DNA of 31,475 nt from an uncultured Rhodoplanes sp. Lineage in GTDB: Bacteria > Pseudomonadota > Alphaproteobacteria > Rhizobiales > Xanthobacteraceae. The stretch lies in contig CAKZHN010000106.1 of assembly GCA_936924235.1 (NCBI GenBank), forward strand, positions 1-31,475, written 5' to 3'. The number at the start of each line of letters is the position of its first letter. Within the stretch, counting starts at the first letter, position 1. Shown piece after piece: positions 1 through 6,420 of the stretch. Under the pieces are notes generated by a model. The model did no database searches. It was not told the DNA's origin and saw only the letters and a program-made list of their open reading frames with translations. Made by a program: the position numbers and the translations under genes.

Positions 1-386
1 CGGATGCTCTCGTCGCTGCCGACAAGGACGGCATCATCCGCTTCTGGAATCCGGGCGCCGAGCGCATCTTCGGCCATGCCAGCGGCGAAGCGGTCGGCCG
101 GTCGCTCGATCTCATCATTCCGGAACGGCTGCGGCTGCGGCATTGGGACGGCTTTCGCCACACCATGGAGACCGGCCAGAGCCGCTACGGCGAAGGCGAT
201 CTGCTCGCGGTGCCGGCGCTTCGCAAGGACGGCGCCACGATCTCGGTCGAATTCACCATCGTGCCGCTCACGGACGAAACAGGCCGGATGGACGGCATGG
301 TGGCGATCATGCGCGACGTGACGCAACGCTTCGAAGAGATGCGCCAGCTGAAACGAAAGCTTGCCGAGGCAACGAAGCCGGGCTGA
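1..386 (+). CDS. PAS-domain protein, 3' part only
   Basis: The gene is cut by the left window edge; the reading frame is open from base 3 to the stop at 384-386, so only the C-terminal 127 residues are visible. They form nearly a whole PAS fold: a start like DALVAADKDGIIRFWNPGAE, the FGH..GEAVGRSLDLIIPE loop, the core strands with RKDGATISVEFTIVPL, and the closing MVAIMRDVTQR that usually ends a PAS domain. A short helical tail (EEMRQLKRKLAEA) follows and the protein stops, so no kinase or cyclase domain lies downstream. It is probably a stand-alone PAS sensor or the end of a multi-PAS protein. The ligand or cofactor cannot be inferred. The next gene begins 5 bp later, which suggests co-transcription. 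Confidence 0.85.
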   Translation, partial: DALVAADKDGIIRFWNPGAERIFGHASGEAVGRSLDLIIPERLRLRHWDGFRHTMETGQSRYGEGDLLAVPALRKDGATISVEFTIVPLTDETGRMDGMVAIMRDVTQRFEEMRQLKRKLAEATKPG

Positions 387-391
387 CCGAT

Positions 392-928
392 ATGGCAAAT
401 CCGTTCTACACCATCGGTCATTCGACGCACCCGCTCGACGAATTCATCGGCCTGTTGAAGAGCGCAGGCGTCACCTTCGTGGTCGATGTGCGGACGGTGC
501 CGCGATCGCGCACCAACCCGCAATTCAACACCGACGTCCTGTCGCCCGCGCTCCTCAAGGCGCTGATCGGATACGAGCGCATCGCCGCGCTCGGCGGCTT
601 GCGCGGCCGGCAGCGCGAGGTGCCGGCGGAGGTCAACGGCTTCTGGGAGAACGACAGCTTTCACAACTACGCCGACTACGCCATGGGCGAGCCATTCCAT
701 GAGGGGCTTGCGCGGCTGCGCGAGCTCGGTCGCTCCCAGCGCTGCGCCATCATGTGCGCGGAATCGGTCTGGTGGCGCTGCCATCGCCGCATCATTGCCG
801 ATTATCTGCTGGCTGCCGGAGAGGCTGTGTTTCACATCATGGGGCCGGACAACATCGTGCCCGCCCGATTGACCGATGGCGCGAAGCTGGGCGCCAGTGG
901 AGTGCTGACTTATCCGGCTGCAGCCTGA
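392..928 (+). CDS. DUF488 family protein
   Basis: A 178-residue cytoplasmic protein of the DUF488 family, whose biochemical role is unsettled. The family signature opens it (YTIGHSTHPLDEFIGLLK), followed by VDVRTVPRSRTNPQFN and, near the C terminus, the conserved cysteine/histidine patch CAESVWWRCHRRIIADYL. The start is the ATG 5 bp after the PAS gene stop; an upstream in-frame extension would overlap the PAS reading frame and is rejected. The tight spacing suggests a shared mRNA and perhaps translational coupling. Length agrees with full-length family members (about 120-190 residues). Nothing in the neighbourhood fixes a substrate. Confidence 0.9.
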   Translation: MANPFYTIGHSTHPLDEFIGLLKSAGVTFVVDVRTVPRSRTNPQFNTDVLSPALLKALIGYERIAALGGLRGRQREVPAEVNGFWENDSFHNYADYAMGEPFHEGLARLRELGRSQRCAIMCAESVWWRCHRRIIADYLLAAGEAVFHIMGPDNIVPARLTDGAKLGASGVLTYPAAA

Positions 929-964
929 GGTGCTCGGCGCTCCTTGCTGCGTCCCGTCAGCATT

Positions 965-1444
965 TCAATACAACGCCCCGTGCGTTCCGAGCACGCCCGC
1001 CGCGATGGTGAGCGCGGAGACGGCCAGAGCGCCCGCATGCAGCCGGATCGCAAGCGAGAAAGCGCGGCCGGGCTCGGCCAAAGTGAGCCTGCCGAAGCGC
1101 TCGTGCACGAACAGCGGTTCGAGCGCGTAGATCATCACCGCAAAAACGAGCCACACCGCGACCATCAGGTGCAGCCACCAGAACGATGCGTCGCGGAATC
1201 GATCCCACGCATCGAGAGCATGCAGCATGTAGAGACCCGACAGGCCAGCGAGCAGGATGGAGATGCGGGCCTGCCGGGCAAAGCGGCGCTCGAAGGCCTC
1301 GAAGACCTGCAGAGCGGCCGCCGGATCGGCCATTCGGCGGGCCTGCGGCAGCACGATCGTGGTCACGACGGAAACGCCGCCGATCCAGTGGACGATCGCG
1401 AGGACATGGACGGCGCGCGCCAGTGTGAGGGGATCGAGAGTCAT
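965..1444 (-). CDS. Small four-helix membrane protein, CopD/DUF2269-like
   Basis: A 159-residue integral membrane protein. Four hydrophobic segments are visible, at about residues 8-32 (ARAVHVLAIVHWIGGVSVV), 57-75, 86-107 (FWWLHLMVAVWLVFAVMIY) and 133-155. A His near the start of helix 1 (AVHVLAIVHW) and another in helix 3 resemble the CopD/DUF2269 group of small haem- or copper-associated membrane proteins; this is a resemblance only. Its ATG overlaps the stop of the upstream NsrR-like gene by 4 bp (ATGA), so the two are almost certainly translated from one mRNA. Pairing with a nitric-oxide-type regulator hints at a respiratory or nitrosative-stress role, which is inference. Confidence 0.75.
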   Translation of the reverse strand: MTLDPLTLARAVHVLAIVHWIGGVSVVTTIVLPQARRMADPAAALQVFEAFERRFARQARISILLAGLSGLYMLHALDAWDRFRDASFWWLHLMVAVWLVFAVMIYALEPLFVHERFGRLTLAEPGRAFSLAIRLHAGALAVSALTIAAGVLGTHGALY

Positions 1445-1878
1445 GCGGCACGCGGCGTTGGCGACCGCTTCGGGCTTGCGGGATAGGCGCATTCGGCGAG
1501 CGTGGTCTTGTCGAGCTCGCGCATGAAGGCCTCGCGCGCCGTCGCCAGCCGTTGCTTCAGCCGGCAGCGCGGCGTGAGCACGCAGTCGCCGCCGTCGTCC
1601 CGGAAGCACTCGACCAGCGCCTGGCCCTGCTCCAGCGCCCGGACGATCTCACCGAGCGTGATCGTCTGCGGCGGCCGCGCCAGGCGGAAGCCGCCGCCCG
1701 CGCCGCGCTGGGTTTCGACAAATCCGCCATCGGCGAGGTCGCGCACCACCTTGGTCAGGTGATTGCGGGAGATGCCGAATTCGGTCGCGATCTCATGGGT
1801 CGAGAACGAGCGGTCCGGCTCGCCCGCGAGCCGCATCAGCGCGCGCAGGCCGAAATCCGTGAAGGCGGTCAGTCGCAT
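1441..1878 (-). CDS. nsrR: Rrf2-family repressor, NsrR type
   Basis: A 145-residue Rrf2 winged-helix regulator. The N terminus MRLTAFTDFGLRALM and the helix-turn-helix with recognition segment ISRNHLTKVVRDLADGGFV are typical, as is the wing RGAGGGFRLARP. Three cysteines (C91, C99, C105, in ECF..DCVLTPRC) match the Fe-S cluster ligands of NsrR, with CVLTP.C especially diagnostic; D8 is also present, the extra cluster ligand described in Streptomyces NsrR. The spacing C-x7-C-x5-C is slightly wider in the first interval than the usual form. NsrR senses nitric oxide through the cluster and releases DNA. It is divergent from a group III truncated globin whose start overlaps a perfect dyad, a fitting target. 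IscR is less likely because of the cysteine pattern and the lack of isc genes. Confidence 0.85.
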   Translation of the reverse strand: MRLTAFTDFGLRALMRLAGEPDRSFSTHEIATEFGISRNHLTKVVRDLADGGFVETQRGAGGGFRLARPPQTITLGEIVRALEQGQALVECFRDDGGDCVLTPRCRLKQRLATAREAFMRELDKTTLAECAYPASPKRSPTPRAA

Positions 1879-1892
1879 GACAAGGTCTCATA

Positions 1893-1915
1893 AATGGGCG
1901 TTTGCAATTCCCATT
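1893..1915. promoter_or_regulatory. Inverted repeat AATGGG-N11-CCCATT near the nsrR start
   Basis: Two perfectly complementary 6-bp arms separated by 11 bp lie 15 bp upstream of the NsrR-like start codon, between the divergent genes. The position suits an autoregulatory operator, but the arms are short and do not resemble the globin-side dyad, so a chance repeat is possible. Confidence 0.35.
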
Positions 1916-1926
1916 CTATCATTTAA

Positions 1927-1947
1927 ATAGGTATTTGAAATACCGAT
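1927..1947. promoter_or_regulatory. Putative NsrR operator (GGTATTT-G-AAATACC dyad)
   Basis: GGTATTTGAAATACC (1930-1944) is a perfect 7-1-7 inverted repeat. Two of the next three base pairs on each side also match (AT at 1927-1928, AT at 1946-1947). The AT-rich half-sites around a single central base match the 11-1-11 architecture known for NsrR and other Rrf2 operators. It ends 5 bp before the ATG of the truncated globin, so a bound repressor would block transcription or initiation of that gene. Confidence 0.7.
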
Positions 1948-1949
1948 TA

Positions 1950-2417
1950 ATGGAGATTGCCTTGGAAACCTCCGAAGAACGGCGGGCCAGGATCACGGCC
2001 GAGATCGCCGCTCGCACCGGCATCACCGAAGCGATGATCGAGCGGCTGGTGCGCGGCTTCTACGTGAAGGTGCGCCAGGACTCGATGCTGGCGCCGATCT
2101 TCGAGGCCCGCATCCGGGACTGGGAGCCGCATCTGCAGCAGATGTTCGCGTTCTGGTCGTCGGTCGCGCTGATGTCCGGCAACTATCATGGGAGGCCGAT
2201 GGCGAAGCACCTGCCGCTACCGGTCGACGCGGATCATTTCGACCGCTGGCTCGCACTGTTCGAGGAGACCGCGCGCGAGCTTTGCCCACCCGAAGCCGCC
2301 GCGCATTTCGTCGAGCGCGCACACCGGATCGCCGAAAGCCTCGAGCTCGGTATTGCCGTACAGCGCGGCGTGATGCTCAAGAAAGGCGAAAGGCTTCGCG
2401 GGCAGGCTCTCGCCTAA
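1950..2417 (+). CDS. Group III truncated haemoglobin
   Basis: A 155-residue 2-on-2 globin of group III. The visible signature is LVRGFYVKVRQDSMLAPIF, then HLQQMFAFWSSVALMSGNYHGRPMAKHLPLP and the proximal-histidine helix DHFDRWLALFEETA (H96); the FWSSV..SG.Y.G.P run is characteristic of the group. Such proteins bind oxygen and nitric oxide and are linked to nitric oxide detoxification. The start is uncertain between ATG 1950, which has no ribosome site, and in-frame TTG 1962, which has GGAG 6 bp upstream; both give a complete globin. The gene is divergent from the NsrR-like repressor, with a dyad just upstream, so induction by nitric oxide is likely (inference). It converges with the flavin monooxygenase gene, 6 bp apart. 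Confidence 0.9.
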   Translation: MEIALETSEERRARITAEIAARTGITEAMIERLVRGFYVKVRQDSMLAPIFEARIRDWEPHLQQMFAFWSSVALMSGNYHGRPMAKHLPLPVDADHFDRWLALFEETARELCPPEAAAHFVERAHRIAESLELGIAVQRGVMLKKGERLRGQALA

Positions 2418-2423
2418 GCGGCT

Positions 2424-3731
2424 TCAAAACTCCTTCAGCGTGTCGCGCAGGTGCCGCTGCGTGTACTGCGTGCGCACCAGCCCGCGACGTTGCAGCGCCG
2501 GCACCAGGGCTTCGGTGATCTCGCTGGTGTAGCGGCGGCTGTTGTTGCGGAACGGGCTCTTGATCAGGAAGCCGTCGCCGCCGACCGCCTCCATCACCTC
2601 GCCCATCTTCGCAGCGACCGTGTCGGGCGTGCCGACCAGCTCGATCGACGAGCTGGTGCCACCCTCCGCCGCGAGCCGGCGCAGCGTCTTGCCGGTGCCG
2701 AACTGCTGGAACTTGTCGAGCGAGCCCTGCTCACCGTTGGTCGTCAGCTTTCCGGGCAGCGGCTTGTCGAGCTCGTACTTCGAGAAATCGACGTCGGTGA
2801 ACGAGCCGAACTTGGCGAGCGCGTGCTCGACGAAGGCGGTCGAGTTGACGAACTCCTCGTACTTGTCGCGCGCCTCCGCGTCGGTCGCGCCGAAGAACGG
2901 CGCTGCGAGAAACAGCACCTTGATGTCGTCCGGATTGCGTCCCATCGCGGCGGCCTTGCCGCGCACGTCGTCGCGATAGGCCTTCATGCCCTCGATGCCG
3001 TTCGCCACCGCGATGATCGAGTCGGCGTGCTTGGCCGCGAAGGCGCGCCCGGTCGGCGAGCCGCCGGCCTGCACATAGGTCGGACGGCCCTGCGGGCACG
3101 GCACCGTGTTCAGCGGCCCGCGGCATTTGAAGAATTCGCCCTCGAAGTTGATCGGCCGCACCTTGCTGAAGTCCGCATAGGTGTCGGTGGCGCGGTCCAT
3201 CACCACCGCATCCGGGTCCCAGGATCCGAACAGCTGGTTCACCACGTCCATGTACTCGTGGGCCATGGCGTAGCGCAGCTCGCGCGGCGGCAATTTGTCG
3301 AGGCCGAAGTTCTGCGCCGCGGTGTCCTCGCCGCTGGTCACGATGTTCCAGCCGAAGCGGCCTTCGGCGATGTTGTCGATGGTCGCGCACAGCCGGGCCA
3401 GCAGGAACGGCGGATAGGCCATGGTGGAGAGCGTGGCGACAATGCCGAGCCGCGTCGTCGAGGCCGCGATCAAGGTGGCGAGCGGCGCCGGGTCGTGCTT
3501 GGGCACCATGATCGCCTTCTTCAGGTACATCTCGGTGCTGTGGCCGTAGGCGTCGGACAGCATCAAGGTGTCTTCCAGCATCAGGTAGTCGAAGCAGGCA
3601 CGCTCCAGCGCGCGCGCCATCTCGACATAGTATTGCCCGTTCCACGGCCAGCCGCCGCCCGCCGCATAGGCGTCGTTCCACTCGTCGACGGTGAAGTTGG
3701 TGAACCACCCCAGGTGAAATTTCTTCGGCAT
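2424..3731 (-). CDS. LLM-class flavin-dependent monooxygenase, NtaA/SnaA/DszA type
   Basis: A 435-residue cytoplasmic class C flavin monooxygenase of the NtaA/SnaA/SoxA/DszA branch of the bacterial luciferase family. Diagnostic parts are the N-terminal FHLGWFTN strand, the LEDTLM segment, TRLGIVATLSTMAYPPFLLAR, the branch signature GRFGWNIVTS (residues 125-133) and YVQAGGSPTGRAFAAKHAD in the FMN phosphate region. Family enzymes use reduced FMN from a partner reductase and oxygen to cleave C-N or C-S bonds; no reductase gene lies in the window and the substrate is unknown. The start at 3731 is chosen because GGAGGG lies 7-8 bp upstream and the longer frame adds non-homologous residues. It is divergent from the P460 gene, and the triple-box element begins 87 bp upstream, so it could belong to the same regulon. 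Confidence 0.9.
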   Translation of the reverse strand: MPKKFHLGWFTNFTVDEWNDAYAAGGGWPWNGQYYVEMARALERACFDYLMLEDTLMLSDAYGHSTEMYLKKAIMVPKHDPAPLATLIAASTTRLGIVATLSTMAYPPFLLARLCATIDNIAEGRFGWNIVTSGEDTAAQNFGLDKLPPRELRYAMAHEYMDVVNQLFGSWDPDAVVMDRATDTYADFSKVRPINFEGEFFKCRGPLNTVPCPQGRPTYVQAGGSPTGRAFAAKHADSIIAVANGIEGMKAYRDDVRGKAAAMGRNPDDIKVLFLAAPFFGATDAEARDKYEEFVNSTAFVEHALAKFGSFTDVDFSKYELDKPLPGKLTTNGEQGSLDKFQQFGTGKTLRRLAAEGGTSSSIELVGTPDTVAAKMGEVMEAVGGDGFLIKSPFRNNSRRYTSEITEALVPALQRRGLVRTQYTQRHLRDTLKEF

Positions 3732-3817
3732 CTGCCGCCCTCCGCTGCGTACCCGGCAGACAAGAGGCAAATCACATGCCGCGCTTTTGGGCAGGCGATG
3801 TTGCTGCCTCCCGACAG

Positions 3818-3842
3818 CTAACAGCTCCTCACAACGCCTAAC
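3818..3842 (+). promoter_or_regulatory. Triple CT(A/C)AC element A, upstream of first P460 gene
   Basis: Boxes CTAAC, CTCAC and CTAAC begin at 3818, 3828 and 3838, exactly 10 bp apart, on the strand of the P460 gene whose ATG lies 105 bp downstream. The same arrangement occurs at 5091 and 13724. Similarity to element B continues past the boxes (GGGCAATC, then CCGG and GCGCCA at the same offsets), so the conserved unit spans roughly 55 bp and may include core promoter parts. Head-to-tail boxes at one helical turn suit an OmpR/SARP-type winged-helix activator. Confidence 0.75.
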
Positions 3843-3946
3843 GGGCAATCTCCCGGGCTCTGCGCCAATGATTGTGGCGTGCCAAGCAGGGCGACCCCAA
3901 GCCTTGGTTGGTCCAGGCAACCCAATGCAGTCAGGGAGATTTCACG

Positions 3947-4540
3947 ATGCGCATCCAACCAAGCTCCGAGCTCGTCCATCAGGACCGCCGCCAACTGCTG
4001 AAGACCGCGACGATGAGCATCGTGGCTGCGGTCGCAGCCGTCGCGATCATGCTTGCCGCCTCGGGCGGCCGGGCCATCTCGGCGCAGGACAAGTACGCCG
4101 TGCAGGTGCCGAACGGGCTCGCCTTCTCCGAGTTCAGGGGCTTCGAGGACTGGGCGACGGTCGCGGTCAGCCAGTCCGGTGACCTGATCGAGGTGATCGT
4201 CGGCAACCCGGCGATGATCGACGCTTATCGCGCGGGCATTCCGGGCAACGGCAAGTCGTTCCCCGACGGCGCCAAGATGGCGAAGATCCATTGGAAGGCA
4301 AAGCAGAGCGCTGAGGCGCCGTCGCCGACGACGGTGCCGGACACGCTGCACGACGTCGACTTCATGGTGAAGGACAGCAAGCGGTTCGCGGCCTCCGGCG
4401 GCTGGGGCTACGCCCAGTTCAACTACGACACCACGTCCGAAGCGTTCGCGCCCGACGGCACCGGCTCCGACTGCGGCTACGCCTGCCACACCATCGTGGC
4501 GTCGAAGGACTATGTGTTCACGGCCTACGGCAAGCGGTGA
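3947..4540 (+). CDS. Cytochrome P460 family protein with CxxxCH motif
   Basis: A 197-residue exported protein of the cytochrome P460 family. The N terminus has a basic region (QDRRQLLK) and a hydrophobic segment at about residues 21-43 ending near SAQ, a signal peptide or anchor that places it in the periplasm. The mature domain has the family features FRGFEDWATVAVSQ, FPDGAKMAKIHWK, DVDFMVKDSKRFAASGGWGYAQF and a C-terminal haem segment. P460 haem is bound through c-type cysteines with an added protein crosslink, and known members oxidise hydroxylamine or handle nitric oxide. Here the motif reads C176-G-Y-A-C180-H181, one residue longer than CxxCH; the second P460 at 15186 has the standard spacing. 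GGGAG lies about 9 bp before the start. It heads a unit under element A. Confidence 0.85.
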   Translation: MRIQPSSELVHQDRRQLLKTATMSIVAAVAAVAIMLAASGGRAISAQDKYAVQVPNGLAFSEFRGFEDWATVAVSQSGDLIEVIVGNPAMIDAYRAGIPGNGKSFPDGAKMAKIHWKAKQSAEAPSPTTVPDTLHDVDFMVKDSKRFAASGGWGYAQFNYDTTSEAFAPDGTGSDCGYACHTIVASKDYVFTAYGKR

Positions 4541-4581
4541 GCGGCTGAAGATTCGGTACGGCCGTCATCCGTTCCGGCGAT

Positions 4582-4618
4582 GGCAGGGGGACACATTTGT
4601 GAAATGTGTCCCCCTGCC
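4582..4618. repeat. 17-bp perfect palindromic hairpin
   Basis: Arm GGCAGGGGGACACATTT (4582-4598), loop GTG, and the exact complementary arm at 4602-4618 give a 17-bp stem with no mismatch. It lies between the P460 and DUF3551 genes. There is no T-run on either strand, so it is not a classical intrinsic terminator. From memory, palindromes with a GGGACACATTT core recur in Bradyrhizobium-type genomes, so I call it a dispersed REP-like element. It may still stabilise or end the P460 transcript. Confidence 0.85.
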
Positions 4619-4654
4619 CGCGGCGTTTGCCGCGCAGCCGGATCGGGAGGTCCC

Positions 4655-4936
4655 ATGAACGGAAGCCGAGACTCGCGCCAAGGGACTACTCTCTTGAAGC
4701 TGCTGGCGGGAATTGCAGCCGCGGGAGCGCTGCTGGCTGCGGCGACCACTCCGGGGCAGAGCACCGAATACCACTGGTGCGCCAGCGACGGCGGCATCCG
4801 CACCGGCGGAATGTCCTGCTATTACGAGACGATCGAGCAATGCCGGGCGGCGCTGTCCGGCGGCGTCGGGTTTTGCACGCCGAACCACATGGATCCGGAA
4901 CCGCAGAGCGCGACAAAGACCAAGAAGCGTCGCTGA
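4655..4936 (+). CDS. DUF3551-like small secreted protein
   Basis: A 93-residue protein with a signal peptide-like N terminus (LLKLLAGIAAAGALLAAATTPGQS) and a short mature part containing four cysteines (C42, C55, C63, C74) in the pattern YHWCASDGG..MSCYYETIEQCRAALSG..GFC. This YxWC..CYYxTxEQC layout is that of DUF3551, small exported proteins of unknown function abundant in Bradyrhizobium relatives; the cysteines could form two disulfides. A basic tail (TKTKKRR) ends it. GGGAGG sits 4 bp before the ATG, which decides the start over a longer frame that would run through the palindrome. An intrinsic terminator follows about 95 bp downstream. Confidence 0.8.
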   Translation: MNGSRDSRQGTTLLKLLAGIAAAGALLAAATTPGQSTEYHWCASDGGIRTGGMSCYYETIEQCRAALSGGVGFCTPNHMDPEPQSATKTKKRR

Positions 4937-5030
4937 CGGCCTCGGATGAGGCGACACCTCCGCGCCAGGACACACGCCTGAGCGCCGGATTCTTCTGCCA
5001 CACCAACACGATGCACCTTGCGAAATGCCT

Positions 5031-5057
5031 GCCCGCTGCCACGCGGAGCGGGCTTTT
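5031..5057 (+). terminator. Intrinsic terminator after the DUF3551 gene
   Basis: GCCCGCT (5031-5037) pairs with AGCGGGC (5047-5053) across a 9-nt loop and is followed directly by TTTT. It lies downstream of the DUF3551 gene and 33 bp before element B, so it insulates the next promoter from readthrough. Confidence 0.7.
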
Positions 5058-5090
5058 CGCCGTCGCGCTGCGATCCGCCGCTCGCAACAG

Positions 5091-5115
5091 CTAACCGCCG
5101 CTAACAACCCCTAAC
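5091..5115 (+). promoter_or_regulatory. Triple CTAAC element B, upstream of the VOC/cupin/RND operon
   Basis: Three identical CTAAC boxes begin at 5091, 5101 and 5111, exactly 10 bp apart: the cleanest of the three copies. The VOC start codon is 114 bp beyond the last box. As in element A, GGGCAATC follows the third box and GCGCCA lies 20 bp further on. The best explanation is an operator for the winged-helix regulator encoded at 10683-13553. Confidence 0.8.
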
Positions 5116-5228
5116 GGGCAATCCGCCGGCCGCCGCGCCAGTTGTACGGCGCATCAGGCGGGCCGGCCGCGTTTTGACCCGGCGCCGTTTAACTCGAGAT
5201 TGGCAACACAGGATTTCAGGAGGCGAAC

Positions 5229-5918
5229 ATGAGCATGACTTTGGAGCGCAGCGAAACCGCAGCCAGGAACCCGCGCGCACGGCGCGTCGACATGAAGCTC
5301 GAAGTGGTCGTCATCCCGGTTTCGGACGTCGATCGCGCCAAGGCGTTCTACGAGAAGCTCGGCTGGCGGCTCGACGCCGACTTTGTCGGCCCTGACGACT
5401 ATCGCGTGATCCAGTTCACGCCGCCCGGCTCCGGCAGCTCGGTGATCTTCGGCAAGAACGTCACCGCGGCGAAGCCCGGCTCGGCGCAGGGGCTGTACCT
5501 GATCGTCTCCGACATCGAGGCGGCGCGCGACGACCTGCTGGCGCGCGGCATCAAGGTCAGCGAGGCGTTCCATGGCGCAGGCAACGTGCACGAGGGCAAC
5601 GACGAGGCCTACCTGTTCGGGCGGCGCCGGGTGAGCGGCCCGGATCCGGAGCACGGCAGCTATCGCTCGTTCGCCTCGTTCAACGATCCGGACGGCAACG
5701 GCTGGCTGTTCCAGGAGGTCACCACGCGATTGCCCGGCCGCGTCGAGGACGACACTGCGTTCGCCTCGTCGACGGAGCTCGCGGCCGCGCTGCGTCGCGC
5801 CGCCACCGCGCATGGCGAGCACGAGAAGCGGATCGGCCACAACGATCCGGAGGGCTGGCCGGACTGGTACGCCGACTACATGGTCCGCGAGCAGGCCGGA
5901 AAAGAGCTGCCGAAGTAG
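5229..5918 (+). CDS. VOC (glyoxalase/bleomycin-resistance) family protein
   Basis: A 229-residue cytoplasmic protein. The vicinal oxygen chelate fold covers about residues 22-165: the first module starts LEVVVIPVSDVDRAKAFYEKLGWRLDADF, and the second repeat ends FASFNDPDGNGWLFQEVT, the usual closing strand. A C-terminal extension of some 60 residues is helical and ends DPEGWPDWYADYMVREQAGKELPK, a tail I recall in a subgroup of alphaproteobacterial VOC proteins. Possible roles are glyoxalase, dioxygenase or drug-binding protein; the chelating residues cannot be assigned by eye. AGGAGG lies 5 bp before the ATG. It is the first gene after element B and is followed after 36 bp by the cupin gene, so it probably shares an mRNA with the efflux pump. 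Confidence 0.85.
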   Translation: MSMTLERSETAARNPRARRVDMKLEVVVIPVSDVDRAKAFYEKLGWRLDADFVGPDDYRVIQFTPPGSGSSVIFGKNVTAAKPGSAQGLYLIVSDIEAARDDLLARGIKVSEAFHGAGNVHEGNDEAYLFGRRRVSGPDPEHGSYRSFASFNDPDGNGWLFQEVTTRLPGRVEDDTAFASSTELAAALRRAATAHGEHEKRIGHNDPEGWPDWYADYMVREQAGKELPK

Positions 5919-5954
5919 CGGCAGCGACGTCTTCAGCCGTTGAAGGAGGTTGTG

Positions 5955-6377
5955 ATGGTTGCGCGAGTCAAAGTCTTCTCAATCGTTCCGGCGGTTGCGC
6001 TTGCCATGGCGTTGACCGCCGGACCAAGCCTGGCGCAGCCCGCGGCGCCAACACCACAGGGCATCACGCGCACCGATCTGCAGCGGCACGATCTCAGCCC
6101 GCCCGGCCGCGAGGCCTATCAGGTGCGCGTCGGGTTCGCGCCGGGCGCGTCCTTCGGCAGGCACACCCATCCGGGCGAAGAGATCATCTACGTGCTCGAA
6201 GGCGCGCTGGAATATCAGGTCGAGGGCAAGCCGCCGGTGACGCTCAAGGCCGGTGACGTGCTCTTCATTCCGGCCGGAACGATCCACGCCGCGAAGAATG
6301 TCGGCAGTACAAATGCGGCGGAGCTTGCGACGTACATCCTCGAAAAGGGCAAGCCGGCCCTGACCCTGGTAGAGTGA
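5955..6377 (+). CDS. Exported single-domain cupin
   Basis: A 140-residue protein with a signal peptide (VKVFSIVPAVALAMALTAGPSLAQ, cleavage after about residue 28) and one cupin barrel. Motif 1 is visible as GRHTHPGEEIIYVLEG with metal ligands H70, H72 and E76, and motif 2 as AGDVLFIPAGTIHAAKN with H111, so a divalent metal site is intact. It should be a small periplasmic metal cupin; the reaction is unknown. The start at 5955 is chosen because AAGGAGG lies 5 bp upstream; an in-frame ATG at 5940 would translate through that ribosome site. It sits between the VOC gene and the RND adaptor in one apparent operon. Confidence 0.88.
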   Translation: MVARVKVFSIVPAVALAMALTAGPSLAQPAAPTPQGITRTDLQRHDLSPPGREAYQVRVGFAPGASFGRHTHPGEEIIYVLEGALEYQVEGKPPVTLKAGDVLFIPAGTIHAAKNVGSTNAAELATYILEKGKPALTLVE

Positions 6378-6420
6378 CGGGTCGGCCGGACTCCGGGAAA
6401 GAGCACCAGGGGAGAACATC

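Noticed and set aside
5940..5954. Alternative upstream ATG for the cupin gene
   Set aside because: It would place the strong AAGGAGG ribosome site inside the coding sequence and adds residues before a normal signal peptide.
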